NCBI GenBank assembly: GCA_015680685.1
Contig: MNCI01027230.1
Span: forward strand, 818,354 to 882,353
DNA length: 64,000 nucleotides
Direction: 5' to 3'
Origin: Gnetum montanum
Lineage: Eukaryota; Streptophyta; Gnetopsida; Gnetales; Gnetaceae
The position numbers and the translations under genes were made by a program. Below the pieces are notes generated by a model. That model searched no databases, was not told the DNA's origin, and saw only the letters and a list, made by a program, of their open reading frames with translations. Every line of letters starts with the position of its first letter. Within the stretch, counting starts at the first letter, position 1. This document shows positions 1 through 9,674 of this stretch, piece after piece.

Positions 1-440
1 TTCTAGGAGATAAGGGGGAGAGAATCTAATCGCGATGAGTAGCTGATTCCTTGGTTAGCCGTACACATTTGTCAATGCTCGTAACCAAGTTGTACTCATG
101 CCGCGCTAACAATAGGTAATAAATAACATTAAATAAAACCTATCCATGTACTGCAAGTTTTATCCACAAAGCTCATCTTTATTGCCTTACACAACTTGTG
201 TTCAGGTACAAAACTACTCGAATAAAGATCCTTTCACTTAGGGACTCCTACTGCGGGCACATGGAAAATATTCTATCTTTGGGGTGATCAATCTGCCAGA
301 GCTTCACTACTTCTAGCCTAGGATGAGAAATGAGGGGAGTGCTACCTCTTATTTATAGATTTGGCAGTGGACTGCGATATCATGATGGTCGCAATATCGC
401 GTACACGATTTCGCTGCTCATGCAATATCGCATCTCATCA
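1..440 (-). repeat. LTR piece, gypsy A/F subfamily (minus strand)
   Basis: On the minus strand this starts TGATGAGATG at 440 and runs off the window. It matches the LTR at 60981-61920 very closely, including the stretch around TAATCGCGATGAGTAGCTG, so both belong to one subfamily. It carries GATATCGC-type palindromes, a TATAAATA box (350-357 region) and an AATAAAG signal, all read on the minus strand. The DNA at 441 is L1 sequence, not retrotransposon interior, so this is either the 5' LTR of an element lying to the left or a solo LTR. Confidence 0.85.
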
Positions 441-1097
441 ACATTGTCTAAGATATACATGCCTTGAACAAAACCTATTTTCTCTTTGTTGATGAGACGG
501 GGAAGAAAATGTTTTAATTTATTAGCTATAGCTTTAGCAACAATTTTGTAGATAACATTTAAAAGAGTGATAGGGTGCTAGCTGCTAATGCACATATGAT
601 CTCCTAACTTGGGTAGAAACTTAATAATACTGGCATTAATCACTTTGCAAAAAGAACATTTCCTAAGAACTTCTTTATACACACTATAGACAATATCTTG
701 AACAGTTGGCCAAAATTTCTTGAAAAATTTTGTAGGAAGACCATCAATAGCAGGGGCTTTGCCATCATGAAGTTGTTGAAGAGCCTTACCAAGATCCTAT
801 TTAGAAAGAAGAGTAGCATCACCAAAGATGGAACGATTAAAAGGAGTAATAACTCCTAAGTAGGTATTAACTGTAGTGGGATCAATATCTTCTTTACGAA
901 AAGTTAGAGTAAAAATCAAAAAAATCTTGTAATATTTCAGTCTTGGAAGTGAAGTTATTATCATTGATTTGAATAGCTTGGATTTTAGGGGATGGGTGTT
1001 CTGCTTTGAGGAGATGAAAAAAAATCTTTAGTAGCTTGGTCACCCATATGGAGCCAAGAAAGACAGGCATGAAGGTGAGCACCTCTAGCTTCATGGT
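441..1097 (-). pseudogene. L1-type LINE ORF2 relic, reverse transcriptase part (3' piece)
   Basis: Minus-strand translation gives plant L1 ORF2 sequence in order: a WLHMGDQATKDFFHLLKA-like stretch before RT (about 1020-1080), then DGKAPGIDGLPTKFFKKFW (about 710-780, with frame changes), then PITLLNVIYKIVAKAIANKL and IGFVQGMYI near 460-590. These match conserved L1 RT blocks (DGxPxxFF, RPISLLN, QxGFVxGR). It is broken by stops and frameshifts. Its upstream part continues at 8471-8740; the two pieces were separated by the gypsy insertion 1098-8470. The 3' side is cut at 440/441 by the LTR. Not functional. Confidence 0.8.
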
Positions 1098-1996
1098 TGA
1101 TGAAACACGATATCACATAGGCCATGATATTACATCCCATGTGATATCACGTCGTCCCATGCGATATCGCATACGCGATATCGCAGTGCGCTATCATATC
1201 TATAAATAAGAGGTAGCTCTCCCTTGTTTCCCCATCTTAGGCTAGAAGTATGGAAACTATGGCAGATTGATCACTCCAGAGATAGAATATTTTCCATGTG
1301 CTCGTAGTAGGATTCCTAAAGTGAACGAATCTTTATTCAAGCAAAATTGTACCTGAACACAAGTTGTGTATGGCAATAAAGACAAACTTCATGGATAAAC
1401 CTTACAGTGCATGGAATAGAATTTTATTTAATGTTATTTATTGCTTTCTCTCTCACCCTTATCTCCTAGTAATGTGAAATGAGTATAACTTGATTACGAG
1501 CATTTAAGGATGTGTACAGATGATCAAGGAATGGATTCCCATCATACTTAGGCTAGATTAGATTCTCTTACCCTTTCCTCCTAGTTAAGTGCCTCAGTAT
1601 GACCACTTCGAGCATGTGCATTACATGTGGTAATCCCAGCAACGATTAGCGTTTGGTAGCCACAGTTGCATCGGTTCAGGGTGTGTATGGTAAGTGGGAA
1701 CAGATGCTGACGCTAGGTAATTTAGACTTAGTTCATTAATTAGAGTTAGCAATTAGTTTCTCAACCCTTCACCTTGTTAGCATAGGAGACATAAAACATA
1801 AAAGACCATAAAAATCATATACCTTGGACTTAACCATACACTGTGACAACTACAAGTAAGTCTGGGAAGATAACGAATGATTAACCCTAAGTGTTCCATG
1901 GGGTGTGTAGGCACTTAGTTTGTAGAGTTCGACCGGATCGTGTGTGCTACACTCGTATTTGTATGGTTGAGTTTAGGGGTACCTCGCCACTAATCA
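1098..1996 (+). repeat. 5' LTR of gypsy element A
   Basis: 899 bp, TGATGA at the start and TAATCA (decayed TCATCA) at the end. It holds a palindrome-rich U3, a TATA box at 1201-1208 and AATAAA at 1375-1380. Its last 40 bp (ATGGTTGAGTTTAGGGGTAC and on) are shared by all gypsy LTRs in the window. Confidence 0.92.
1103..1208 (+). promoter_or_regulatory. U3 promoter: GATATC palindrome array plus TATA box
   Basis: About five copies of a palindrome of the form GYGATATCRC stand in the 100 bp before TATAAATA (1201-1208), for example GCGATATCGC. This is the expected place of the Pol II promoter in the LTR U3. Other gypsy subfamilies here have different palindromes at the same place. That they bind a regulator is inference. 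Confidence 0.6.
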
Positions 1997-1997
1997 T

Positions 1998-2015
1998 TGG
2001 CACCGTTGCCGGGGA
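1998..2015 (+). other. Primer binding site (tRNA-Asp type)
   Basis: TGGCACCGTTGCCGGGGA begins two bases after the 5' LTR. It fits the tRNA-Asp-type primer site of Athila-like elements except for one G-to-A change at a former CpG. Confidence 0.85.
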
Positions 2016-2143
2016 CTAAGTGTTTGTGTGCTAAGTAGAACATAGGATATCATTCACTTCGTTGGGAGCTTAAACAAACCTTAGGGTTAATCAAATGAGG
2101 AAAAATTATATAATGGTAAAATTAGCACACCAGATAAGACATC

Positions 2144-4490
2144 ATGTCTTCTTCTTCTTCTCACAAGAGCACTTCACTTAGGGATAATACAAAGAATAGT
2201 CGGCAATCAAAAACACATAACCTAAATCCGTCAGTTCCTGAGCAATATAGGGTGGAATATACTCATCCTGATGAGTATGTTTCCAATTTTACTTTTATCT
2301 TCCATCAAGATGAACATATGCACTGGAGAGATTTGCAAGGTAACATTGTGTTACCTCTGGATCGTGCAATCCCCAACATGCTCCTCCGTGATTTGGCATA
2401 GATCAACATGACTCAGCTCTATGCTGAATACGTTGTGGAAAATTTTAACGTGAGGGATTACCATCCCATAGCTTTACAATGTATGAGGGACTCAAGGCAA
2501 GAGAGCCAACATACATTGTTGAAGGGCAAAGAGGTCCCGCACGTTCTAAGTAAAATGGGAGATGGTGAACCACTTATAATTGGTTCACTATCAAAAGATG
2601 TTCCCCCTCTTAATGAGAGTGAGGAGGTGAGGTATCAGAACCTACGATCCATGATATATAACCCTGGTTTTGATGCCCGTGAACACCAACTATTCACAAA
2701 AGGAGCAACAACAAATGACAAGGACGGGCACTTAGATCGTCACCACGATCGGGGCCGAAGCCATCGAAGAGAAGGTAAGAAACATTACCATGGAGATGGT
2801 TCTCCTTCCTCTTCCTCTTTCCCTTCTTCACTTCACTCACCCTCTCCTTCCACCTCTAGGCGCAATCATGAAGAGCATAACAGAGAGGATAAAAGTAAGA
2901 AAAATGAGAGACCTCGACGAGAGAGTTGAGAGAGAGGACAAGGGCATGAACGAAGGGAAAGTAGGGAACAATGGAGACATCACAGGTGTCATGAAAGAGA
3001 TGATCATGACGAGCCCCTATTTGTAACCTGAAGTATGCTCAACATAACGGAGGCAATAAGAATTCCCACAAGGTATTTAAAAGATAGTCGGATCAAGCGT
3101 TTAGATATGAGCAACATCCCACGATTTGAAGGGGGATACAAAGCTGATCCACAACATCATTTACAGGAATTCCATGATGCCTGTGCCTTGCAAAATATAG
3201 AGAACGAGTGGCAAAAACTTAAGTTGTTTCTCAGGACACTCATTAAGGAAGCAGAGAGCTAGTACCGGTCCTTAGAAATGAAAACCATCAGGAGGTGGAG
3301 TATGATGTTAGAGTCGTACAACAATAAGTATCAAATGTACTCCCAAGTCTCTAACTTATGTAAGAAGATCCAAGGATGGAAGCAAGGTATTCATGAACCC
3401 TTGGATGCTGCCATGGCCCGATACTATGCATTGTTACATCGTTGCCTGGGCCATGGTTACGCACAGAGGGATCAACTTCACCACATCATAGATGGGAAAA
3501 GGTATGAGACTAGGAGAACCCTTGGGACTTATGCCCAAGGGCAATTATTAGAACTTAGATCTCATGAGATTCATCGATTGTTGGAGCAAGTAGAAAAAGA
3601 AGAAGGTGAGCTATGAAAAAGAGAAAGTGCGAAAGAATACAACCGTGATCCCTCTCTTCGAAAGAAGGGAGTGAAATTTTGTGATGAAGAGGATGAGTCA
3701 CCACTTGAAGAGTTGGTGAACAAAAAAACCTTGCCGCTTCAAAAGCTAACAATAGAAGTAGCGGCTAAGGTAGAAGAAGTATGGAATTCCTTAGACTCCA
3801 GACTTGAAATTGTCTTGAAAATTGTAGAGGAGTCTAAGGAGGAACGAAGTAGTCATAAAGGTAAGGCAAAGAGGAGAGATTTAGGCCTTGCACATAATAG
3901 GGGTAAGAAAAAAATTACTATCTCTGATGAGGTTGTGGAATCAGACACAGACGATGACGGTGGATGTGAGATCTGCCACTATGACCATCCTAAGGGATGT
4001 TATTCAATCATCTCACATCTACAAGAGTCTGGGGTGTATGCACTTAACCCAAGACTTAACAAATGGTGGACACCCTGTAGGTTACCTTATCCTCAAGGTA
4101 ACCCAAGGTAGTTCCACCAACTGTTAATGTACTATCCAAGTGGAACTCCACCACAATCCATTGGGCAGCATCAGCAGTGGCAATACCTACAATCATGGGG
4201 AATGCCACCGCCGAAACAACAGTGCCCTTACCGGTAGCCCGATCCGTATGGTTATTATGTGCAGTAGCTGATTTCTCCAAGTGACTCTATGGGTCACAGA
4301 ACTCCCCAACATCACTACCAAGTTCGGGAGTACTTTAGGAGGACTCCTTCTCCTCCGAGAGACACTCCATACCCATACCATCCTCCTAATCTGTCCGCAC
4401 CTCTTCCATCGGTAGTTTCCATAATACCTCCTGCTCCAAAAATGTAAGGGGAACTCCCCACTCAACTACAACAATGACATGCTACGAGAA
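2144..4490 (+). pseudogene. gag relic of element A
   Basis: The ATG at 2144 opens an N-terminal module with YTHPDEYVSNFTFIFH and GNIVLPLDRA, also found in copies C, D and E. A Ser/His/Arg-rich stretch (2700-3000) follows, then the gag core at 3035-3616 with MSNIPRFEGGY, WQKLKLFLRTLIKEA, GYAQRDQLHHIIDG and LGTYAQGQLLELR, as in plant gypsy capsid proteins. A knuckle-like CEICHYDHPKGC (C-X2-C-X3-H-X3-C) lies near 3967-4002. A proline- and tyrosine-rich tail follows to about 4490. Frames change several times and stops interrupt, so no full protein can be made. Confidence 0.85.
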
Positions 4491-4664
4491 CCGTAAACAT
4501 TCAACCCGCTGCTAGTTCTAAAAACTGTAAAAAGAGAAGACCTTTCTTTAGAACTAGAAGCCTAGACAAGCTCTCACAACAACAAGTGGTTGAGTCTAGG
4601 TATGATTCTCTAACAAACAAAACTTTGGAGCACCCTTCAGTCCAAAATCAGAGCTTAACACAGA

Positions 4665-4755
4665 TGATTATGTTAACACATATTGTAACCGACTGGATCA
4701 AGGTAGGTCNTGATTATGTTAACACATATTGTAACCGACTGGATCAAGGTAGGTC
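4665..4755. other. Assembly join: 45-bp duplication around a single N (4710)
   Basis: The 45 bases at 4665-4709 recur exactly at 4711-4755 with one N between. Three other N positions in the window show the same pattern. This looks like two contigs with unmerged overlapping ends, not a biological repeat. Removing one copy would restore the local reading frame context before protease. Confidence 0.85.
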
Positions 4756-5330
4756 TTCCTAGGAAACTAACTGACCCTAGGAGTCCCTTAATCTATTTAC
4801 AAATCATTGGAAATGAACCTCATAAGGCTCTTCTTGACTCAGGTTCCAGAGTCAACTTAATTTCACGAGAGATGTATCAAGCCTGGAACCTACCCCAACT
4901 TAAGAAGAGCAACATTTAACTAGAGCTGGCAGACCAGTCTATCACTATTCCCTTGGGATTAGTGGAAGACATCGTCACCATTGTGTGTGGTTGGTCTTAC
5001 CCAGCTGATTTCCTAATGATTGAGGTTAGCAATGACAAAGGGGACTTCCAAATTATAATGGGAAGAGCATGGCTGAGTATAGTAGATGCATGCCTAGGAA
5101 TCTATGATCTTTCCTTGAAAATTTCTAAGGTAAACATTAATGGAAAGATCGAGAAAATGAAAGTTCCATGCATCACATACAGTGATTTATTGGGTGATGA
5201 CATGGAGGAAATGCGTCCATGTAACAGGTGTGCCCTTAAAACTTTAAAACAAAGATGCCTGTATGTAGCAACCACACAACAAGTGGTAGACACCCCGTGG
5301 TTGATAGCTACTTGAAAGAGCAACCAAATA
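4716..5330 (+). pseudogene. Aspartic protease (retropepsin) relic of element A
   Basis: The translation reads ALLDSGSRVNLIS at about 4828-4866, the retropepsin active-site D-S/T-G type motif, and later IIMGRAWLSIVDA, the usual C-terminal part of plant gypsy proteases. One stop (TAA at 4918-4920) splits it. It ends with RCLYVATTQQVVDTPWLIA, which in element D leads on to the linker before RT. Here RT never follows. Confidence 0.82.
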
Positions 5331-5454
5331 TTCATGGAATGAACTGAGGAGACAAACCATGCCAACAACGAAGGCATAGATATTTTGGAATATGAGCATT
5401 GCCACCTTCCACCCCTTAACCTAAGATCATCAATTGGGAGGAGTTGGACACTTT

Positions 5455-5500
5455 TAAGAAATTCAAACAAGCACTCATTATTTCATATCTCTCCCTTTCC
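5455..5500 (+). other. Junction of the pol deletion in element A
   Basis: Up to about 5470 the sequence follows element D to about 34330 (linker between protease and RT). From about 5482 it follows D from about 37187 (just before CAGTCATGGGGGAG). About 2.85 kb coding for RT, RNase H and integrase is therefore missing. Copy F has the same join at about 63705-63730. Confidence 0.8.
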
Positions 5501-5559
5501 ACTCAGTCATGGGGGAGATAACCACCTATGTTAATCATATGGGGCCCTCAGTTCTTTTA

Positions 5560-5830
5560 AGTTTTTGTTTTTCACATTTCTATTTTACACATTTTTGTTT
5601 TTCACATTTTTTTTACACATTTTTGTTTTACACATTTTTATTTTACATGTTTTTATTTTACACATTTTTCTTACATGTTTTTTTTACACATTTTTGTTTT
5701 ACACATTTTTTACACGTTTTTGTCTTACACATTTTCTTTTTACAAATTTCTTTAACTTTTCCTATTTTTGTTTTACAACTTTCTTTAACTCTTCTTATTT
5801 TTGTTTTACAACATCGTTATAATTTTCCAT
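5560..5830 (+). repeat. Degenerate TTTTACACATTTTTG repeats
   Basis: A run of imperfect copies of a 12-15-bp unit like TTTTACACATTTTTG. The open frames across it (all FYTFLF-like) follow from base composition and are not genes. Similar but shorter runs lie at the same place after pol in D (about 37270-37400), E (about 59840-60000) and F (63500-63640, minus). Confidence 0.8.
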
Positions 5831-7625
5831 TTTTTGTGTGTGTGCATGTGTGTGTTATCCACCCTGTAAGTTTTCACCCAATAAGTGTTCTTCATGATGG
5901 TATGAACTATTTTCTTGTTGATTGCTAATGCTTGGTTTCTACCTTTAAGTCACAATGTTGATACTAAGGTATGTTTCTTTTGATATGGCAGACAATGAGT
6001 TTACTTGATCCATCCATCCACTAGTTTCTATGGTCTCTCTCGGCTTGAAAATGTATAGTCTCCTTCTAATAAGAACTTTAACGAATCGATGACTGGGCAT
6101 TTCTCAAACTAAGGAAGGACTCAAGGATTGAAAAGGATGTGACTTCAAGGGAACTTGATGCTTTTTGTGTTGGCAATTCTCTTGGGTGCTTGGATGTTTT
6201 CTTCTTGAGTTTTCTTACCGTTCCGATGTTACCCAATTATCGAAAGCTGAGATAATAAAAATAACAAAGTCTTTGCATGGTGTGGTTCTCACGCATAAAA
6301 ACACAAAACAAGAAAAAAAAAGAGAGAAAAAGGAAGAAAAAAGAAGTGAGAATTCAAAGCACACCCCTTAGACTAAATAATTCCTTGGGCTAAAAGCACT
6401 GGTTATGGAACTAAAAAAAATGTTTCTCTAACTAAGGCCCTTCTCGCTTCCCATTATCTCCTCCTTGTTTCGTCGAAATGGTGATGGCCCTTGGAGATGG
6501 AATTCTTGTTACTTCAAGAAGATGGTTTGGCCAAATGCATTGATGCAAAGTCACTGGATGTGGTTGGTTTGAGGTCGGAATTGGAATGGGATTTGCTAAG
6601 TCACATTAACCATAAACTACACAAGGGGCTGTACACCACCTTGTTCTTGGGATTCCATTCCATTCTCTTCTCTTCACCCTTCTCTCCATTATTCACCTCA
6701 TTGTTGATTGTATCATTAGTGTATATATTTTGGTTGATGCACTGTTTTATTTTTGGTAAATTCTTGTGGTTAAGACTTTAACTCTTATTCCAAATGACAT
6801 TCCCAGAGCCTATAGACTCTTTGAATATGGGTTTTTCAGGGCATTAAGAGCATGAGCCTACTTTGGGGAGGACCCACTGACATTCCTCTTTGGTGCACCA
6901 ATTAACTTCTTTTCTCTAACATTTTTGCAATTGATTTTTATTTTGTTCATTTCCATCTTGACATCCTTTTCATCAATGCTATAGTTATCCCTTTTTATCT
7001 ATCTTTCTTACTCCTTTTCTTTCTCCATTCTAACACTATGATAGGTTCACGATTAGTCATGGGGGTATGGGGCCCAATTTTTTCACTTTTCTCTTAGCCC
7101 CAAATTTTTTAGATTTTTTCCTAACCCCTACACGTTCGGTAGTCATCAATATTATATCTCTAGATCCACAATCAGCTATACCACAACCTAGCCAATGGAC
7201 TTACATCGAAGCAAGGTATTAATTACATGATGATTCATTTACCCTTGCTAATATAAGATTGTGTTGTGTGTGCAGATGGCAATCATACAATAATGGATTG
7301 GATCTGGAGTGAACACTTGGAATGGAGTAGTGTTGGAAGTAGCAATGCAAGAAGCAAGATCGATGGCACACTTACAGATGGACAACGAAAGGTGTGGTCT
7401 TGGCATTGGCAGTAGCAACACTTCTTTCTCTCTCTCTTTCTCAACTTCCAAAAGGGGCCTGATGTCAATGTAATAAGGTGTTCACCTTTGTTATCATGAA
7501 CACCAGTTTTGTCAAGTCTTGTAATGATGATCCATTCACAAGTCATTCCATTAGTTCCATTCAATCAATAATCCCATACCTTCCCAATATTTTGTAAGGA
7601 ACTTGAGGATGAGTTTTCATTTAGT
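5831..7625 (+). other. Post-pol non-coding region of element A
   Basis: No protein domain is recognisable. Blocks of this region are conserved in D, E, F and G, among them GACAATGAGT near 5991, the hairpin at 6286-6352, CTAACTAAGGCCCTT near 6428, and a block around 6530-6600. Because the conservation ignores reading frames, the short open frames here are probably not genes. About 205 bp at 7252-7458 are missing from copy F at its N gap. Confidence 0.65.
6275..6370 (+). promoter_or_regulatory. Conserved post-pol hairpin with A-rich loop
   Basis: TTCTCAC at 6286-6292 pairs with GTGAGAA at 6346-6352 around a purine-rich loop. It lies between the constant flanks TGCATGGTGTGG and TTCAAAGCACACCCCTT. 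Copies D and G have the same flanks with different but still complementary stems. Role unknown; RNA export, packaging or translation control are possible. Confidence 0.6.
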
Positions 7626-7635
7626 CATGGGGGTA
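7626..7635 (+). other. Polypurine tract of element A
   Basis: CATGGGGGTA stands directly before the 3' LTR, where the plus-strand primer is expected. The same sequence precedes the 3' LTR of F, and variants precede those of D and G. Confidence 0.75.
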
Positions 7636-8470
7636 TGATGAGACGCGATATCGCGTATGCAATATTACGTCGTCCCCTGCGATATCGCATACGTGATATC
7701 ACGGTGCACCATCATATTTATAAATAAGAGGTAGCTCTCCCTTGTTTCCCCATCCTAGGCCAGAAGTAGGGAAACTCTGGTAGATTGATCACTCCAGAGA
7801 TAGAATATTTTCCATGTGCCCACAGTAGGAGTCCTAAAGTGAATGGATCTTTATTTGAGCAACATTGTACCTGAACATAAGTTGTGTACGACAATAAAGA
7901 TGAACTTCATGGATAAACCTTGCAATGCATGGAATAGGATTTTATTTAATGTTATTTTTTCTTTCTCTCTCACCCTTATCTTGTAGTAATGCGGAATGAG
8001 TACGACTTGATTACGAGCATTTAAGGATGTGTACGAATGATCAAGGAACGGATGCTCATCGTACTTAGGCTAGATTAGATTCTCTTACCCTTTCCTCCTA
8101 GTTAAGTGCCTTAGTATGACCACTTCGAGCATGTGTGTTACGCGTGGTGATCCCAGCAACGATTAGCGTTTGGTAGCCACAGTTGCATCGGTTCAGGGTA
8201 TGTACGGTAAGTGGCAACGGATGCTGACGCTAGGTAATTTAGACTTAGTTCATTAGTTAGAGTTAGAATAAAAGACCATAAAAATCATATACCTCGGACT
8301 TACTTAACCATACACCGTGACAACTACAAGTAAGTCTGGGAAGACAATGAACAATTAACCCTAAGTGTTCCATGGGGCATGTAGGCACTTAGTCTATGGA
8401 GTTTGACCAGATCGCATGTGCTACGCTTGTATTCGTATGGTTGAGTGTAGGAGTACCTCGCCACTCATCA
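7636..8470 (+). repeat. 3' LTR of gypsy element A
   Basis: 835 bp from TGATGAGACG to CACTCATCA, followed by target duplication ATGGT. Same layout as the 5' LTR; about 60 bp shorter, mainly through a loss near 8270. Confidence 0.93.
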
Positions 8471-8740
8471 ATGGTGATCCATAATACACATGTTCTCCTT
8501 GGCAATTTACAAGCAACAAAATTGAGCCTCAATAGCTTCACCTCTATTAATAGCCTTTTGGTAATAAGGAGATTTCCTTATGAAGGTTGGACTTATGAGA
8601 ATGTAGTTGAGAAGCCACCAATTTACGTGCATGTTTGAAAAATCACTAGAGGTAACTACAAGCATTAGTCCACCAATCAATCCAACCATCTTTTCCAAGT
8701 GGTTTAGGATGTAGATTCCATATTTGCATTAATAAAAAGA
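8471..8740 (-). pseudogene. L1-type LINE ORF2 relic (upstream piece)
   Basis: This continues the L1 relic of 441-1097 across the gypsy insertion. Minus-strand translation gives GKDGWIDWWTNACS-like and HSHKSNLHKEISLLPK sequence, which resembles the stretch between endonuclease and RT of plant L1 ORF2. Nothing L1-like can be read beyond about 8740, so the LINE copy was probably 5'-truncated on insertion. Confidence 0.6.
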
Positions 8741-9339
8741 AAATGGAGCTACTACAATTAAATTTTTCTCACATAAATCTATGATTTAATCATATATCAT
8801 TCACTAGATAGGTGGGTCCTCTACTCTGTAGACCTTTTGCTTTTGTAATTTGAATGCTACCTTCATTGTAGTAACATGGCTATTTTGCTATAATTGTGGA
8901 TGCATTTTTATGGTATTTCTTTGAGACTTATAATACGATTCAAATAGAAATGTTTTACAATTTTGGGTTATGATTTCTAAGGAATGTAACATGGAAATGT
9001 CCAAATTGCAGTAGCTGCTAGAACACATGTGTTAAGAGACCATTTTTTCATCTAAAGTTCAGAAACTGCATGCCATGGGCATTTTTTTATTTTCCCTCAT
9101 GTTTCTTTTAATTTTTTGCTTCTCTCTAGCAAACCTAGTGATGTAGGTAAACCTTAGGCAATGATTCGGCCCCTAAAATCCACAATGTAATAAATAAATG
9201 TTTAGCCAATTAAATCATTACATATTAAATAAAAGTCATTAAGAACTTCAAAATTTGGCAATTGCCTTATAATTTTATACTTTTTTCATGATTGATCCGA
9301 ACTTAGAAACTCTACTTCATTTTCTTTTAGTGAAAAATA
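8741..9339. other. Unassigned AT-rich DNA
   Basis: Between the L1 relic and copia element B. I see no coding signal, no repeat shared with the rest of the window and no RNA gene. Confidence 0.5.
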
Positions 9340-9344
9340 GTTTT

Positions 9345-9612
9345 TGTTAGAAAGTCAGAATAAAACCAAAATTAGTTAATTCTCTAAATCAATTAGGGCT
9401 TGATTTTGTAAATCAACTTACCAAAGTTAATTGATTCTCAAAATTAATTTTTGTCATCAATATGTGTTAGTTATTTTCTAGATTTCTTGTTCCTTATTTA
9501 GTAGATTTCCTATGGTAATTATTTCCTATAAATTGCTATTATTATTGATTTAAGATGAATGAGAGAGTAAGAGAATTATTTTTTCAATCTTTTCTTCTCT
9601 CCTTCCTATTCA
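9345..9612 (+). repeat. 5' LTR of copia element B
   Basis: 268 bp, TGTTAG at the start and CA at the end, directly followed by the primer site. Short LTRs of this size are typical for many plant copia lineages. Confidence 0.9.
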
Positions 9613-9626
9613 TGGTATCAAAGCTA
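9613..9626 (+). other. Primer binding site (initiator Met tRNA type)
   Basis: TGGTATCAAAGCTA differs by one base from the common copia site TGGTATCAGAGC and lies directly behind the 5' LTR. Confidence 0.85.
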
Positions 9627-9674
9627 TCGGAGTTGGTTCTTTCACTGGAGTGAGAACTTAATTAGCAAAACAAA

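Larger units (their letters stand above)
1098..8470 (+). mobile_element. Complete non-autonomous Ty3/gypsy (Athila/Tat-like) element A
   Basis: Two direct LTRs (1098-1996 and 7636-8470), each starting TGATGA and ending in TCATCA or a variant, bracket 5.6 kb. The 5-bp target duplication ATGGT is present at 1093-1097 and 8471-8475, so this is one intact insertion. Behind the 5' LTR lies a primer site TGGCACCGTTGCCGGGGA, one base from the tRNA-Asp-type site known for Athila elements. Inside are gag and protease relics, but RT, RNase H and integrase are absent: the sequence passes from just after protease directly to the post-pol region near 5470-5490. The same junction occurs in the copy at 60981-64000. 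By eye the LTRs differ at roughly one site in ten, mostly transitions, so the insertion is old. It landed in an L1 relic. Confidence 0.93.

Noticed and set aside
5509-5928. FYTFLF-rich open frames that look like membrane proteins
   Set aside because: They arise from the TTTTACACATTTTTG tract; the composition explains the hydrophobic residues.
6491-6781. Possible env-like protein after pol in A (96 codons with hydrophobic end)
   Set aside because: Similarity to F is at nucleotide level, frames are not kept in D and E, and no start or signal peptide is shared.
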